A stretch of DNA of 64,000 nt from Puccinellia tenuiflora (lineage: Eukaryota; Streptophyta; Magnoliopsida; Poales; Poaceae). The position numbers were made by a program, and so were the translations under genes. How positions within the stretch are numbered: the first letter of the stretch is position 1; each line of letters opens with the position of its first letter. A model generated the notes under the pieces. It ran no database searches. It saw only the letters and a list, made by a program, of their open reading frames with translations, and had not been told where the DNA came from. Shown piece by piece: positions 43,001 to 55,390 of this stretch. Where the stretch lies: assembly GCA_012064385.1 (NCBI GenBank), contig QRDG01000349.1, positions 564,583 to 628,582 of the forward strand, given 5' to 3'.

Positions 43001-45600
43001 TGGCTGAAGCCTGATCATTGCCCTCCGCTGGCATGAGAAATCTTGCCAGATCAGTACGCTTCGCCAGCCACAATGTGTGGGCTAGCATTCTTTTTGCCAT
43101 CACCCTCATCCGCACGTACCTACACTGAATCCATCGTCCATGTTGCAGTGACCATGACTACCGAATGCCTATATAATCATGGGTCACCGTCTTCTGCATT
43201 CTCTACTAATATCCAATTGTGGTAACTTGCTCAGGTAAGACTAAACAGCCTGCTAGCAGCTCGATGCCATGTAGGAATTGCTCAGCTTTTGTTGCTATTC
43301 CATAGTTAGTACTACTACATTATGATCTTAAATTTAATCATGACTGAGTGTCTGAATCGTTTTCCTGGTAGAGATAGTCTTATATTATTTATCATTGCCT
43401 TCTTTAATATAATGGAAAATACACCATAGGGACTTTTCCTTACGGTAATGGTGTTAAAAATATAAATATTAATCATGCTTACTAAATGTGTTAATTTCTT
43501 TCTCCATGTAGGATGAACTATGAAAGGTTAGAATTCTCATTAAATGATGCTCAATCTTATGCTAAAAACTCAGCATCCCAGAAGTTCCTGTTGTGTTTCA
43601 TCATGCAAAACTTATCTATAGCTATACAATTGACACTCTACAGGCAGGGAAAGAAACTCTGAGGTGTTCCTAATCATAAGAAGGTGATTTTGTCAGATAT
43701 GGATTTTCTTTTTGGGCACTGGTTCTTCCTATTTTTATTTGCATGTGACCATCTGCCTGTTTTATTTTTTTAAATAACAGAAGATTGATTGCATCAAATA
43801 TTGATGTGTCATGAGACTCATGAACTGACGATATGCTAGAGTATGTTCATTTAGTTGTTGCATATATGAGTACATGTCTTAAGGTGTTCTATGATGTAAT
43901 CATCTGTTTTGCTTTTTATTATATTTTTTTCTCGAGAGAGCCTCCTTCATGTTGGCTAGGGTTAAAGCGGTACAACATCATGGCCTGCTCCTCCTCGGCA
44001 ACTTCGCTTTGCTTCTCATGTGGCTGTTTTTGGCAAGGAGATTAATCCATGTAATATTCATGGTTCGGTTGTTTGCTCAATATTTTGTTTCTTTCTGAAT
44101 TTTCTTTAGCTGTAGTTGGAGATAGCTTGCATGTACATTACATTGCCCCTCTGTTACGTGACCTGTGTGTGCAGTATATTGTCTCTCGGTTATGTGACTG
44201 CCTCTAAAATGTTGCTCCTATGCCTGGTAGTTTATGTGCTTAAGCACTGGTCAGTTTGTTAGTTGTTTGTATTTGTTTTACATGTTCTTCAGGTTTATAT
44301 GCGTAGCGAGTCTGGCGTGTCTCATGTTTGTCACTACGTGTCGTATGCGTCACTATTTACTCTCCTGGTTCATTCTTAGGATATTAGCCGTCTTCTTATT
44401 AATCTATACAATATATGAGGGCTACGTGCAGAATATTTTTTGAATTAACATATGGGGCGCGGCAAGCCCCATCTGTTGTTGGGATTAATACATTTCAGTC
44501 TATGTTTGACTTCCATGTTTTAGAGTGCCGCTGGCAAAGAATCTATGTCCACACCCCTAGCAAGATATGAGGAAACATCTGTTGGGTAAGCAATCTAATA
44601 ATGCAGTCTGATGCTGGATTCTAAAATTAATTAGAATAATGTCTAATTGTGCGGATCATACTAATCCGGTTCTCTGTACATTATTGATTCCTTTCTATCG
44701 GTTTTAATTTTTTTTTGAGCAAGCTATCGGTGTAAAGTTGTGACCTCATCTTCTCTCTTCACTCTAGGCGCCTGGAAGGTGGAAATGCTGGTATGGCAAA
44801 AAAAGACAAGACCTAGGTCACTCTGCGGGGATGCTATTGCTTAAGGTCAGGTCAAACCATACGTACTGTTGTGTGGGGCTACACACACAAACTAAACTTT
44901 CACTTAACTATGAATTTTGTTCTTGCAGGCTAGCCTTATTTTTCCTATACATAGTATCCGTCTGTGATAGCCTCTCAGCACCCGTACTCAGTGATATTTT
45001 GGTGCTGTCGTCATTCAAGGTTTCGCTGCCCAGATCTCTCACTGTTAATGCTGTTGAGACCAGCTGACCGTGGCTTTTGGTAACTTTATTGGTTGCATGA
45101 AACTCATCGGAGTTTGAGATCATGTATTTCCAATCCAGCTTAGATCAATGAAGCGTTTAGATGTGTATTTAGAATTATTTCCATGTGTATATATGTTATG
45201 TGTACCTAGATGTGACTCTTATCCAAGCATCTTATGTTATAATATCAGTGTGATGTGGATCTCTAAATTATTGCCCTTGTGTGTTTCGGCACTGCTCTAT
45301 AAATTTGGTTTGCCTGTTTCTTAAGGTTCCGCTTCTGTGTTTTGGTAATTGTTGCTTTCATGGTATTCTGTAAATATTTACCAGCAAAGTAGAATAGGTT
45401 ATTTATTTCTTAATATAGCTAAACCTGAGTCATGTGCTACCCAGTTCTTATCACCAGGTGACATGGTACCTATAACAGTACTTAATATTGTTTAGCTTAT
45501 ACTTATCGAACTTAATTCTATTTAGCTTAGACTTTAGAATAATATCCGTCTCCTTAGTAATCTGTATAAAATGTGACAACTACAGGCAAAATATTAAAAT
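40047..45600 (+). other. Helitron cargo, no gene recognised
   Basis: The first 300 bases are GC-rich and exon-like; the rest is AT-rich and intron-like. A 102-bp in-phase duplication (about 42865 and 42967) encodes a repeated NQASPPRV-containing peptide. Longest frames are below 110 codons and none matches a family I know. Confidence 0.5.
42865..43070 (+). repeat. 102-bp direct duplication in Helitron cargo
   Basis: Two copies share AAATCAAGCATCACCGCCA and CGCTGGCATGAGA-like ends. The spacing of 102 is a multiple of three and the peptide repeats in frame. Confidence 0.8.
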
Positions 45601-45641
45601 AACCAACAAGTGCCGTGCGGCAGGCCGCGCCGTCAAATCTA

Positions 45642-48600
45642 GTATATAATATACGTGCAAATTGGCACCACTCCAAGTTTAAGAATTAGTAGAAAATAAT
45701 TTATGCATAATTCAGAAATGTGATGATTTTTCTAACTTTATAGCTACTTTCATCCATTTAAATTATTGTAGGTGGTTTCTCAAATGTAAACCAAATTTTA
45801 ATTATCATTGTGTCATAGTTTTCTACAATTTGAAAAAAGTATCATTTAAGATACACAAGTCGTGATTACATCAAAGAACTAGAGTTTTGAAGGATGAAAC
45901 CCCTATATATAAATATCCATGTCCACCATTTTGATTATGTTTTGAAATAATCTAAGAAAAAATGCAATCCTTCATCATAGTGTCTTTTTATGTGTCACTA
46001 GTTTGCAAAAAAAAAAACTAAACTTTGAAAACGACAAATTTTGATAAAAGTTTTCACAAAAACCCCTATCATGTATGAACAATCGTGCCTTTCAAACCAA
46101 ATGACCAAGGTCATGGCCATGCCATAGTTCATGATAATTTGAGGATATTTGTCACATAGGTGTATCTTGGCATGGCAAATAATAGTACCGAAGTGAGTTT
46201 TTCAACTTTTTTGTAGAAAAATTCACTTTCGTTTTATATATGCAAAAAAGCACGTACAAATTATATGGTACAAACTGTATCACTCCAATTTCTGCACAGA
46301 GTAGACCACATTTGATGGTTAATTCCCAAATAGCTACTTTCGCCCATTTAAATGACTATATGTCAATTTCCTCAAAGTAAATCAAATTGGTAATTCAAAT
46401 GTGTGATATTTTTCTCCTTAAAGTTGCAATAAAATCATTTAAATTACAAAAGTAGTGATTGTAACAAAAAACCATTCACTATTTTGAAAGATTCAAGTCC
46501 TTCCTATAAACAAACATGTCCACCATTTTGACCATGCTATTCACAAATCAAATAAAATGAAGAAAAAGTAAACATGCAATACTTGCTCTTGGAGTCCTTT
46601 TATTGTTTACTAGTTGCCAAGAAAACCAAACTTTGAATACGGACTGTTTTGTAATGAGTATTAGAAAATATCATGCATGAACATTCATGGGTTTCAACCC
46701 AAATGACCAAGGTCATGTCCATATACATGGTCTAGTTCATGAGTATGTACCCATATTTGAAAAGGTAGGTGTATCTTTGCATGGCAAACAATTGTGCCAA
46801 AGTAATTATCCAACTTTTTTCGTACAAAAAGAAACACTTTTTCATTTTTTTAAGTACCAAAAATGGAGTTTGTTGTGAAGTAAGTACAAATAATATTGTG
46901 CAAAATGGCACCACTCCAGCTTTCACAAAAGTAAACCATAATTTATGTATAATTCTGAAATGTGATGAATTTTTAAACTTTATAGCTACTTTCGTCTATT
47001 TAAATGATTGTAGGCGCCTTCTCAAAAGTAAATCAAATTTAACTCTAAGTGTGTGATTTTGCTCCTAAAAATTGTAAAAAAAAAACCATTTAAGATACAC
47101 AAGTACTGATTACATCAAAGAACCATCGAGAGTTTGAAGGATGAAACCGCTATGTACGAATAGTCATGTCCACCATTTTGACCCCACTTAAAAAAATTCT
47201 AAGAAAAAATACAATCCTTCCTCATAGTTTCTTTTTATGTGTACTAGTTTCCAGCAAAGAACCAAACTTGAAAGCGACAACTTTTGAAAAAAGTTTTCAC
47301 AAAAAAACCCTATCATGTATGAACATTCGTTGCTTTCAAACCAAATGACTAAGATCGACATGGCCATGCAATTTCTTGACTATACAAAGAATAGTACTGA
47401 AGTGAGTTTTCAACTTTTTTAACAAAAAAACACTTTTCATTTTCTGAGTGCAAAAAAGAGGTTTTGTTGAAGCATGTACAAATTATATGGTACAAAATTG
47501 CATCACTCAAATTTTCGCACAGAGTAGACCACACTTGAAGGATAGTTCCCAAATAGCTAGCCTCACCCATTTAAATGACTATATCAGTTTCCTCAAAGTA
47601 AATCAAATTTGAAATTTAAATGTGTGACAATTTGGTCCTAAAAGTTGTAATAAAATCATTTAAATCGAATCTAGTGATTATATCAAAGAACCACTGTTAG
47701 TTTTGAAAGGTTCAACTCCTTTCGATAAACAACCATGTGCACCACTTTGACCCTGTTTTAAATAAATCAAATAAAATGATTAAACCTTAAAAATGCAATA
47801 CTTTCTCTTGGAGTACTTTTTTTACTACTTTCCAAGAAAACCAAACTTTGCATAAACCTATCATGTATGAACATTTATGGGTTTCAACTCAAATGACCAA
47901 GGTCATGTCCATATCCACGGTATAGTTCATGATTATCTTCCCACATCTGAAAAAGAAGTTTATCTTTGCATGGAAAACAATAGTGCCAAAGTATTTATTC
48001 AACTCTTTTGTACAATAATCACTTTTCATTTTCTAAGTGCCAAACATGAATTTTGTGTGAAGCAAGTACAAATAAGAAGGTCCAAAATGGCACCACTCTA
48101 GCCACAAAAAGTAGACCATAATTGATTTATAATTCTAAGATATGATGATTTTTCAAACTTTATATTTACTTTCTTCCATTCAAACGATTATATGTTGATT
48201 TCTCAAAAGTAAATCAAATTTGAACTACAAGCAGTGGCGGATCTCAGTGGAGGCGAAAGTGTGTTGTCGCCCCACCCGAGCCCAGGAGAAATTCCTTCCT
48301 TATCCCCTAATATATAGCCCAAATAGCCAATCAAAACCAGCCCACATCTCCTCTTCTGTTCGCACCCGCCCCTAGAATTTGGCCCAAGCTCCACCACTGA
48401 CTACAAGTGTGACAATTTGCTCCTAAAAACTACATAAAATCATTTAAGTTACACAAGTAGTGATTATATAAAAAAACCACCGAGAGTTTTGAAGGATGAA
48501 ACCCTATGTATGGAATAGCCATGCCCATCATTTTGACCCCATTTTGAAAAAAATGAAGAAAATGAAGAAAAAATAAAAATGCAATCGTTTCTCCTAAACT

Positions 48601-48721
48601 CCTTTTATGCGTGCTAGTTTCCACGAAAGAACCAAACTTTAATTATGATTTGAAAAAAATCATAAAAAATTCTAATTATCACGTATGAATATCCATGGGT
48701 TTCAAGCCAAATGACCTACTA
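45642..48721 (+). repeat. ~600-bp tandem repeat array, five units of alternating type
   Basis: Units start at about 45650, 46250, 46880, 47470 and 48060 (period 590-630). Two variants alternate A-B-A-B-A. A units have GAGAGTTTTGAAGGATGAAA-like text and a 'rest of unit' ending GACAACTTTTGA. B units have TTTTGAAAGATTCAA and CTCTTGGAGT. Each ends near AACATTCRTGGGTTTCAA. Conserved short frames across units are not maintained. The host element, if any, was not recognised; no CACTA ends were seen. Confidence 0.85.
48232..48399 (+). mobile_element. hAT-type MITE in the tandem array
   Basis: 168 bp between the 8-bp duplication ACTACAAG (48224-48231 and 48400-48407). Ends are CAGTGGCGGA and TCCACCACTG, an imperfect inverted repeat of hAT type. 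Not coding. Confidence 0.93.
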
Positions 48722-48832
48722 TATCCTCTCAGAAAGTATAAGTGCTCTCAGACCCTTTGAAGCATGAGTTTACCGAACATATTGTTGTTGATACTTCTTT
48801 TGTACGCAATTGTGCGTAGTATCAGGTTATTA
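48722..48832 (+). other. Short unique flank left of the Harbinger element
   Basis: No gene. It ends in the TTA target duplication (48830-48832). Confidence 0.4.
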
Positions 48833-49303
48833 GAGCAACTCCAGCCGCCCCCCGAGATCCCTCCCAGGCCACGCTTTTCCCACTTTTTTCCGTCAGCGGG
48901 CCATTTTCCTCCCAGACGCCCCCCAGAGCCTCGTTTTTCGCAGGTTTTGGCCTAAAATTCATCCGGCGTTACCAGGCCGAACCCGTCGCGTCGGGTTCCG
49001 CCTGGGGGCACCAGCGAAAGGGAAAAGCCGCGCGGGCCAGCCCAGTCGGTGAGACAACGTAGATACCCCACCACAGATTCGCCCCATTCCTACTTTCCCT
49101 CCCCCGCCGCCGCACCACCTGCTCCCCTCCGCCGCGAACGCGCCGCCAGAATAGGGCACCCCCAACGCGACGGCACACCCTACCAAATCCTCCACCGCGT
49201 CGGCATCCCCATCTCGCTGCTACCCGTGTTTTCGCGGTGAATCGTCGTCATGATCAAGCTTCACGTCCACCCTGCCCACGAGGTGTTCGGCGTTTTGCCT
49301 GAG

Positions 49304-50468
49304 ATGGACTCCGACGACGAGGAGATGCTTGCCGCTCTGATGGAAGAGGAAGCCGCCGCCGACGACGACGAAGAGCACTTGCTGATGCTCGCCTGCCTAG
49401 CCGGTCTGTACGCCGTCGATGCACAGCCGAAGCATGGTGGCTCGGCACCAGGTCACCGCAAGAGCAAGCTACGCCAGCGTGCGGAGGGCTATTGCATTCC
49501 GTACGCCGACTACTTCATCGACGATCCATTGCACGACGAGAAGACATTTCAACGCTGTTCCAGGATGAACCGGAACTTCTTCCTCATGATTGTGCATGGC
49601 GTCCAAGAGTTCGACAGCTACTTCGTTTGCAAGAAAGATTGCACCGGCACGGTTGGATTTTCCTCGCTCCAGAAGTGCACGGTCGCTTTGAGACTGCTTC
49701 CATACGGAGCTCTAGCTGATTCGCAAGATGACTATCTGCGCATGGCCGAGTCCACTGTCCTTGAGTGTTTCTACAAGTTCTGTAGAGCCGTAGTGGCAGT
49801 GTTTGGACCAGGATACTTGCGAACATCCACTGCGGAAGACACTGCTCGGATCCTAGCAGAGAATGAAGCAAGAGGATTTCCTAGAATGCTAGGAAGCATC
49901 GACTGCATGCACTGGCAATGGAAAAACAGTCCATTTTCTTGGCAGGGGATGTGCAAAGGGCACAAAGGAGGTTGCAGTGTCGTACTTGAGGTAGTGGCTT
50001 CGCAGGATACCTGAATTTGGCATTCCTTCTTTGGAATGTCAGGGTCTAACAACGACCTCAACGTCCTGCAATGCTCCAATGTCTTCGCCAAGCTTGTTGA
50101 AGGTAATGCTCCCCGGTGAACTTCGAGATCAACGAGCACAATTACAACAAGGGATACTATCTGGCATATGAAATCTATCCAAAATGGTCCAAATTTGTGA
50201 AGACTATCTCAAACTCTATGTGATCTTGCACAACATGATCATTGAGAGCGAGCGGGAGAACCCAGTGGAAGACATCGAGAAGGAGGTGCCATACTTCAGA
50301 CAGGGTCCTCTCGTGGGCGATGATCCGGAGGAGAGCCGACGTTTGCCTGTATCGACATCATGGACTGCCTTACTTGCTATGCGTGAGGAGATCCGAGGCC
50401 CACTAGTTTATCAGCAATTGCAGAAAGATCTGGTAGAGTACCTGTGGAGGCGCAAATGCGTGGTCTAG
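49304..50468 (+). pseudogene. Harbinger transposase, internal deletion
   Basis: DDE transposase of the PIF/Harbinger type. The start MDSDDEEMLAALMEEEAA at 49304 is typical; an in-frame ATG at 49250 also exists. The first catalytic region GSIDCMHWQWKNSPFSWQG is intact. A TGA follows ASQDT at 50012-50014 (Leu expected), then WHSFFGMSGSNNDLNVLQ with the second Asp, a frameshift near 50118, and NFEINEHNYNKGYYLAYEIY. Then about 100 residues, including the expected catalytic Glu, are missing: the text jumps at about 50205 to LYVILHNMIIESEREN. The C-terminus reads on to TAG 50466. It cannot be active. Confidence 0.88.
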
Positions 50469-50723
50469 GTTTATGTAATTTGTCTTGAAAAACTTGTTTT
50501 AAAATTTATGAGTTGTGTTGATTTGTTAAACTATTTGTATTTATTTTTATATCGAACTATTTGATAAAAATGATAATTTTGCTTTAAAAATAATGAATTT
50601 GCTATAAAAATGATGTTGTATGACTTATTTTTCAACCAAAAGTAGCAAAAAATCGCCGGCTTGGAGGGCGAACTGGGGCGCCGACCTGGAATCGGCGCGT
50701 CCCCATGCCAAAATATTCCGCCG

Positions 50724-50879
50724 TTGAGAAGTGAGCGTAGCTCACTTGGCTAGTGGAGTGGATGTACAACCCGGCCACCCAGGTTCAAGTCCTCACGGAC
50801 GTGAATTTGGGTTCTCATTATTTAAAAAAAAAAACTCGCTGTGGGAGCCTCTCCTACCGCTTTCCTTTCAAAAAAAAAA
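50724..50879 (+). mobile_element. Au-type SINE inside the Harbinger element
   Basis: Same family as 37849-38000: GTGAGCGTAGCTCACTTGGC, AGGTTCAAGTCCTCACGG, TTTGGGTTCTCATTATTT and an A-rich tail. The duplication ATTCCGCCG is at 50715-50723 and 50880-50888. Confidence 0.88.
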
Positions 50880-50943
50880 ATTCCGCCGAAGACCCCCTAA
50901 GCGGCCACAAATTGGCCTGGGGGGCCAACGGCAGGAGTTGCTC

Positions 50944-51579
50944 TTACTTTTCAGTACTCGTGTCGAGTTACAATTGACAGATTTTCACAAAGGACCAAAC
51001 TAGATCACTACACACCTTCCATCTTAACTCAGTGTTTTTTTTCTTACCTATGATCATGTACGCGTCGTAATTTGGAGATTAGCTTTTAGCCTTTTACATT
51101 TGAATGCACATGCCTGGATTTTGAAGGCCTTGAAGGCGGAGGCTGACACCTAGATTTAACACCGATAGACGCCCATCGTGTTGTGATGGTCCATACCATG
51201 ATTATAGACGCACATATGGTAGGAGCAATGGAGCATAGGGTGCACGTGAGTCTGTCGCGGTCGCCTCAACACATCTCACCCAACTGTCTCGAAACATCCC
51301 ACCCAAGTGTTTCACTGCAGCAGCAGCCCTCGATCTGACATCAACACGTTGGTCTCCCCGCGGCACGCAGAATCCAAAGCACACGCCTCATCCTCATCGT
51401 GACAAAATCTAGTAGAAGCCAGCCACAAATCGACCCTCCAATGGCGTCTCCACAAAATCTCTCCTCGTCGCCGGCGCGTGATTCCATTCCTTCCACGGCG
51501 CTGTTGCGTCGTCAGCTCCCTCCCGCGATTATTCTCGCGGCCCCGAGAGGGCAGGGCAGCGGGAGGAGAAAAGTCCCAG
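50944..51579 (+). promoter_or_regulatory. Region upstream of the Sec14-like gene
   Basis: No coding sequence assigned. From about 51400 it becomes GC-rich, and the pyrimidine-rich CTCCACATTTCTCCTCTCCT at about 51586 suggests a start site close by. A good TATA box was not identified. A 157-codon frame beginning at 51399 is read here as promoter/5' UTR. Confidence 0.4.
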
Positions 51580-54500
51580 TCCAACTCTCCACATTTCTCC
51601 TCTCCTCTCCTCCTAACGCCAGCAGACCAGCACCGGCCGGGCCAGTTCTTCTTCGTCTCAATCCCACGGTCTGGTTCGTCTGGCTGGGGCTTCTCGCGCT
51701 GCCGCGTATCCTGGTATGGAGATCTTGCTCTGCTTTCCTGATTAGATTCTCGTTTCTTGTTCTCGTTATCCGGTGGATTGGTTGCTGCCGTGATGGATTC
51801 TTGCCTATTCATGTTCTGATGATACTCTCTGTGAAACCGTCCACCTTTAATTCCATCATATGTTCATGTTAAAGTCCTGCCCTGCTTTTCCCCTCTTTTG
51901 TAACTGTAAGAGTATGAACATATTCTTTCAGAGGGGAAAGTTGCGTGGCATCAACAGTAGAGCTTTACGGATTCTGAAACCTTTGTACCTACTTTTTGTG
52001 AACCCGTCTTCGTCGTTCTGACTCATGCTGCGTCAGGAGATCCAGGATTTCTGCCCAGATGAGCTATCTAGATGATAAATCATAAAAAAAAGCTATCTAG
52101 ATGATAGAAGCAGTAATCTGTTTGAAACCTTCAGCTTCCACTTTTCCATAACCTTGTCGCGTGAAGTCAAACATCACGATTTGGTATGTCATTTCCTAAA
52201 ACGTACTATTTTCGTATCCGATTTGGTGACGTCGTACAACGATCCTAAGTTCACTTGGCCTTTTGTGTAGCATTGCTCAACAAAAGATCACAATTATCAC
52301 TAGAGGACATACATAACAGATCTTTGTGGATGTTGTATTTGGTAATGGAGTGAATTGCTTGTGTTTTGCATGTCTTGTGCATAAGCTTGAGAAATGACAA
52401 TTGGCTTGCGTAAATACCTAACTGGTGCATGATATAAAATAAAGGGAAGAGGCATGGTTTTATGCCGATAGAGACAATAGATAAATCAGTGCTCATTTAC
52501 TTTTGCGGAATTGACAATAGAGTTCACAGTATTTCAAGTATATATCCACAAGAAAATATTCATTAAATGGCAATATTTGCACATATATACTTACGAATAT
52601 TGGCGCATAAAAGAGTACTAATTAGTAGAGTACTAGAAATGTAATCATGTTATGCTCGTGTTTTCTCCAACTTTAATTTTCATTTTGTAGTGTTGAGCTG
52701 TTTGTAGGAAAAGGGAGAGATAATATGAAATACAGAAATTCACAATAGCACCCGAGCTCACATGCTCCTGATATTAGTGGGATACAGAACCAACTTACAC
52801 AATCGTGATATTTTCACTCATATATGTACCGATATCAATCTTACATGTATGTAAATTTATCGTCATTTCATATTATTTTGTTTCCAATAGTTACTTTATA
52901 TTTCTTGCGTGTACTATTTACAATCAAAGTGGGTTCACAAGGGCTGGCCATGGTTCCTAATATTATTCCAAATGTTTTATTTATTTATTTAAGGACTGGG
53001 GATCATTCAGAGTTGAAGAAATCATGTTTCGGAGAAAACACACCTCTCATTTCAATCTAGATGATGCTGAGCAGAGACAAACAATGGTAACTCGAAATAT
53101 GTCATGTTCTGGTTTACTTGTGAACTATTAGCATCCAAACTAAATGTCTTCTGGTCTCAAATGACAATGTTGACGTACTTTCCTAATGAAAACAAAACTA
53201 AATAGTTTCAGGGTGAGAGCATCTGTTGTCTCATGCATCCATCTTATATGCATTTTTAAACAAATGAAAATGTTCAAACAGTCAAACTGTTAACCTGAAT
53301 ATAGCAAAGTAGCAACCCAAATGGTTGTGTCCTAGTAAATCAAGAACAGAGGGAGATATATTCGGTTTATATTTGTATATATTATATTTATTTTGGGCCA
53401 AACGGTGTATTCTCAAATCTGGTGTTACGAGTGAACTTAGGGGAAATGCAAAGGTGAACATGGGGGCATTTGCACCTGGTTCCAAAAAGCATTTTTGCAA
53501 TGTTCAAAAATTCTGAAAAAAATGTGCACGCGTACATGTTGTATTTTCTATGTGTGGGCGTCGAAAGTTTTGCGGAGAAACGACTTTTTATTTGACTTGT
53601 GTGAAAAAGACAAAAATCTGTCATATGTATGTCACACAAATTTCTCTTTTTGTGGAGGCAAACTAAAAAGTAAACTTTTCACGAAACTTTGTGTCGTGCA
53701 CATGTTATGCGAGACGTATGCGTGTACTTTTTCCCAGATTTTTTAACATTTTTTATAAGTGTTTTAAATGCTTTTTCAAAAGTGGGTGCAAATGCCCCCA
53801 TGTTCTCTCTATTCACTCTCGTGAACTTAGCTGTAACTCAACCTTCACCTGTTACAGGATTTCCATTTTAGCATGATCAGAACTCTCCATTTTATGCATG
53901 GACAACTCCACAAGTCTGCAGTGACATACTGAGATCCACTTTTCTCATTTAAATACATCAACCAGCTGTAAAATCTACTTCACATCCTTCCTCAAAAAGA
54001 ATCACGTCTTACCATTTGATGATAATGCTCATTTGACAAACTGTCTCTTGCTTAGCATAAGGAGCTCTCTTATGAGTCCTTTTGGCGTTTCCAATTGACT
54101 GGAAGCGTGCTAGCAATATCAGTACTTACCAGCCATTGTTGAAAAGTGCCGTTCATCCTATATTTATTATAAAGCATACAAGGCTGACAGATATTTATTT
54201 TCTAGTTTCCTTAATTAAACATATATGCTATTTTCATCGATTCTCTCATGTAACAATCTCCTGTGAGCAGATCAATGAACTCAGAGCTGCACTTGGGCCT
54301 TTGTCTACCCATGGAGAGAAGTACTGCAATGAAGCATGCTTGATAAGATATCTAGAAGCCCGCAACTGGAATGTTGACAAGTCCATAAAAATGTTGGAAG
54401 AAAGTCTCAAGTGGAGGGCAGCTAACAGGCCTGAGGCTATTCGTTGGGTAATTGGTTTCTTCACATTTCCTTTGCTTGCTTTGCTCAAGTGATGTTTTTT

Positions 54501-55390
54501 GTCTTAACTTGATCAAGGGGCTAATTGTTTTCTTCTTGATTTCAGTCTGATGTTTCTGTTGAAGCAGAAACAGGTAAAATGTACAGGGCAAGTTTCGCAG
54601 ATAGAGAAGGTAATTCAGTGGTTGTAATGAGACCAACAAAGCAGGTAAGAACTCAACATGTTTAAAATTTTCATTTGATCCTTGTCTTTCATTTTGGGAA
54701 CTAGAAGTCACCTGTACAATGTTCTCGTACAATTTCAGAATACAACGTCTCACGAAGGGCAGTTGCGGCATCTTATATATACCTTGGAGAATGCAGTGCT
54801 CAGTCTGCCTGAAGGTCAAGACAAAATGGTGTGGCTGATAGACTTTACAGGATGGACACTTGCCCATGCAGCCCCCATGAAGACTTCGAGAGAGAGTATG
54901 AGTATCCTGCAAAACCATTACCCAGAGAGGCTTGCAATTGCATTTCTGTTCAATGCGCCCAAAGTATTTGAGGCTTCGTTTAAGGTGTAGGCTCTAAACA
55001 TCACCCCTTCATAAAAAGTACGGTTGTGTCTCTGGTTTTATTCAGGAATTAATTTTAAAAATAGCTATAGTGCTTAAATATATCAAATGGTTTCAGGTTC
55101 TCAAACGATTGGTTGACCCTAAATCAGTCAAGAAACTGAACTTTGTGTACAAGGAGAACGAGGAGAGCATGAAGACAATGTACAAACACATTGATCCAGA
55201 AGTCCTTCCGGTAGAGCTTGGAGGGAAGAACAATGTGGTGTACAACCATGAAGAGTACTCCAAGCTGATGACAAAAGATGACATCAAAATGGCAAGCTTC
55301 TGGGCAGCAGATGTTAACCATGTCACGAACGGTCACTCCGTTCCTGAGGTTACACCAAAGTCGTCTCTGGTTGCTGCTAGAGCAAGTTGA
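51580..55390 (+). CDS. Sec14-like phosphatidylinositol transfer protein (CRAL-TRIO), host gene
   Basis: Coding exons 53024-53086, 54271-54447, 54546-54644, 54739-54984 and 55097-55390 are all in phase 0 and give 292 residues. The protein starts MFRRKHTSHFNLDDAEQ, then the CRAL-TRIO N-terminal region (CLIRYLEARNWNVDKSIKML) and the lipid-binding CRAL-TRIO fold (VWLIDFTGWTLAHA, HYPERLAIAFLFNAP, FKVLKRLVDPKSVKKL, VLPVELGG). The family moves phosphatidylinositol and phosphatidylcholine between membranes in the cytosol. A 5' UTR exon (about 51580-51713) joins by an intron of 1.3 kb to 52994. Borders are GT-AG; the acceptor at 54270 is a GAGCAG tandem that could add one Gln. Intron 1 contains a MITE. 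No lesion seen; the only apparently intact host gene. Confidence 0.88.
53441..53820 (+). mobile_element. MULE-type MITE in intron 1 of the Sec14-like gene
   Basis: 380 bp flanked by the 10-bp duplication GTGAACTTAG (53431-53440 and 53821-53830). The inverted ends share GAACATGGGGGCATTTGCACC, reached after 18 less conserved bases on each side. Not coding. Confidence 0.9.

Larger units (their letters stand above)
39451..45641 (+). mobile_element. Non-autonomous Helitron, 6.2 kb
   Basis: Starts TCTAAAGATTAC after an A and ends in CTAG before a T, without a target duplication. Eight bases before the CTAG is a GC hairpin (GTGCGGC, AG, GCCGCGC). The flanks on both sides are the same tandem-repeat unit and join sensibly when the element is removed, which supports these ends. 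No Rep/helicase gene was recognised. The interior has gene-like stretches: a TATA box (39565-39572), a GC-rich exon-like segment at about 40040-40330, and an AT-rich intron-like remainder with small frames, as expected of captured gene pieces. The source gene was not identified. Confidence 0.7.
48833..50943 (+). mobile_element. PIF/Harbinger DNA transposon (degenerate)
   Basis: Ends GAGCAACTCCAGCCG and, inverted, CGGCAGGAGTTGCTC, with TTA on both sides (48830-48832 and 50944-50946), the usual Harbinger target. 2.1 kb. It carries a damaged transposase and no second (Myb-like) gene, so it is not autonomous. An Au-type SINE has inserted near its right end. It lies 0.6 kb upstream of the Sec14 gene's first exon. 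Confidence 0.92.

Noticed and set aside
48722..48832. CACTA-type terminus next to the tandem array
   Set aside because: No CACTA/TAGTG inverted ends were found at either side of the array.
51399..51872. 157-codon frame upstream of the Sec14-like coding exons
   Set aside because: Lies across the predicted 5' UTR exon and its intron donor; composition is that of a GC-rich leader.
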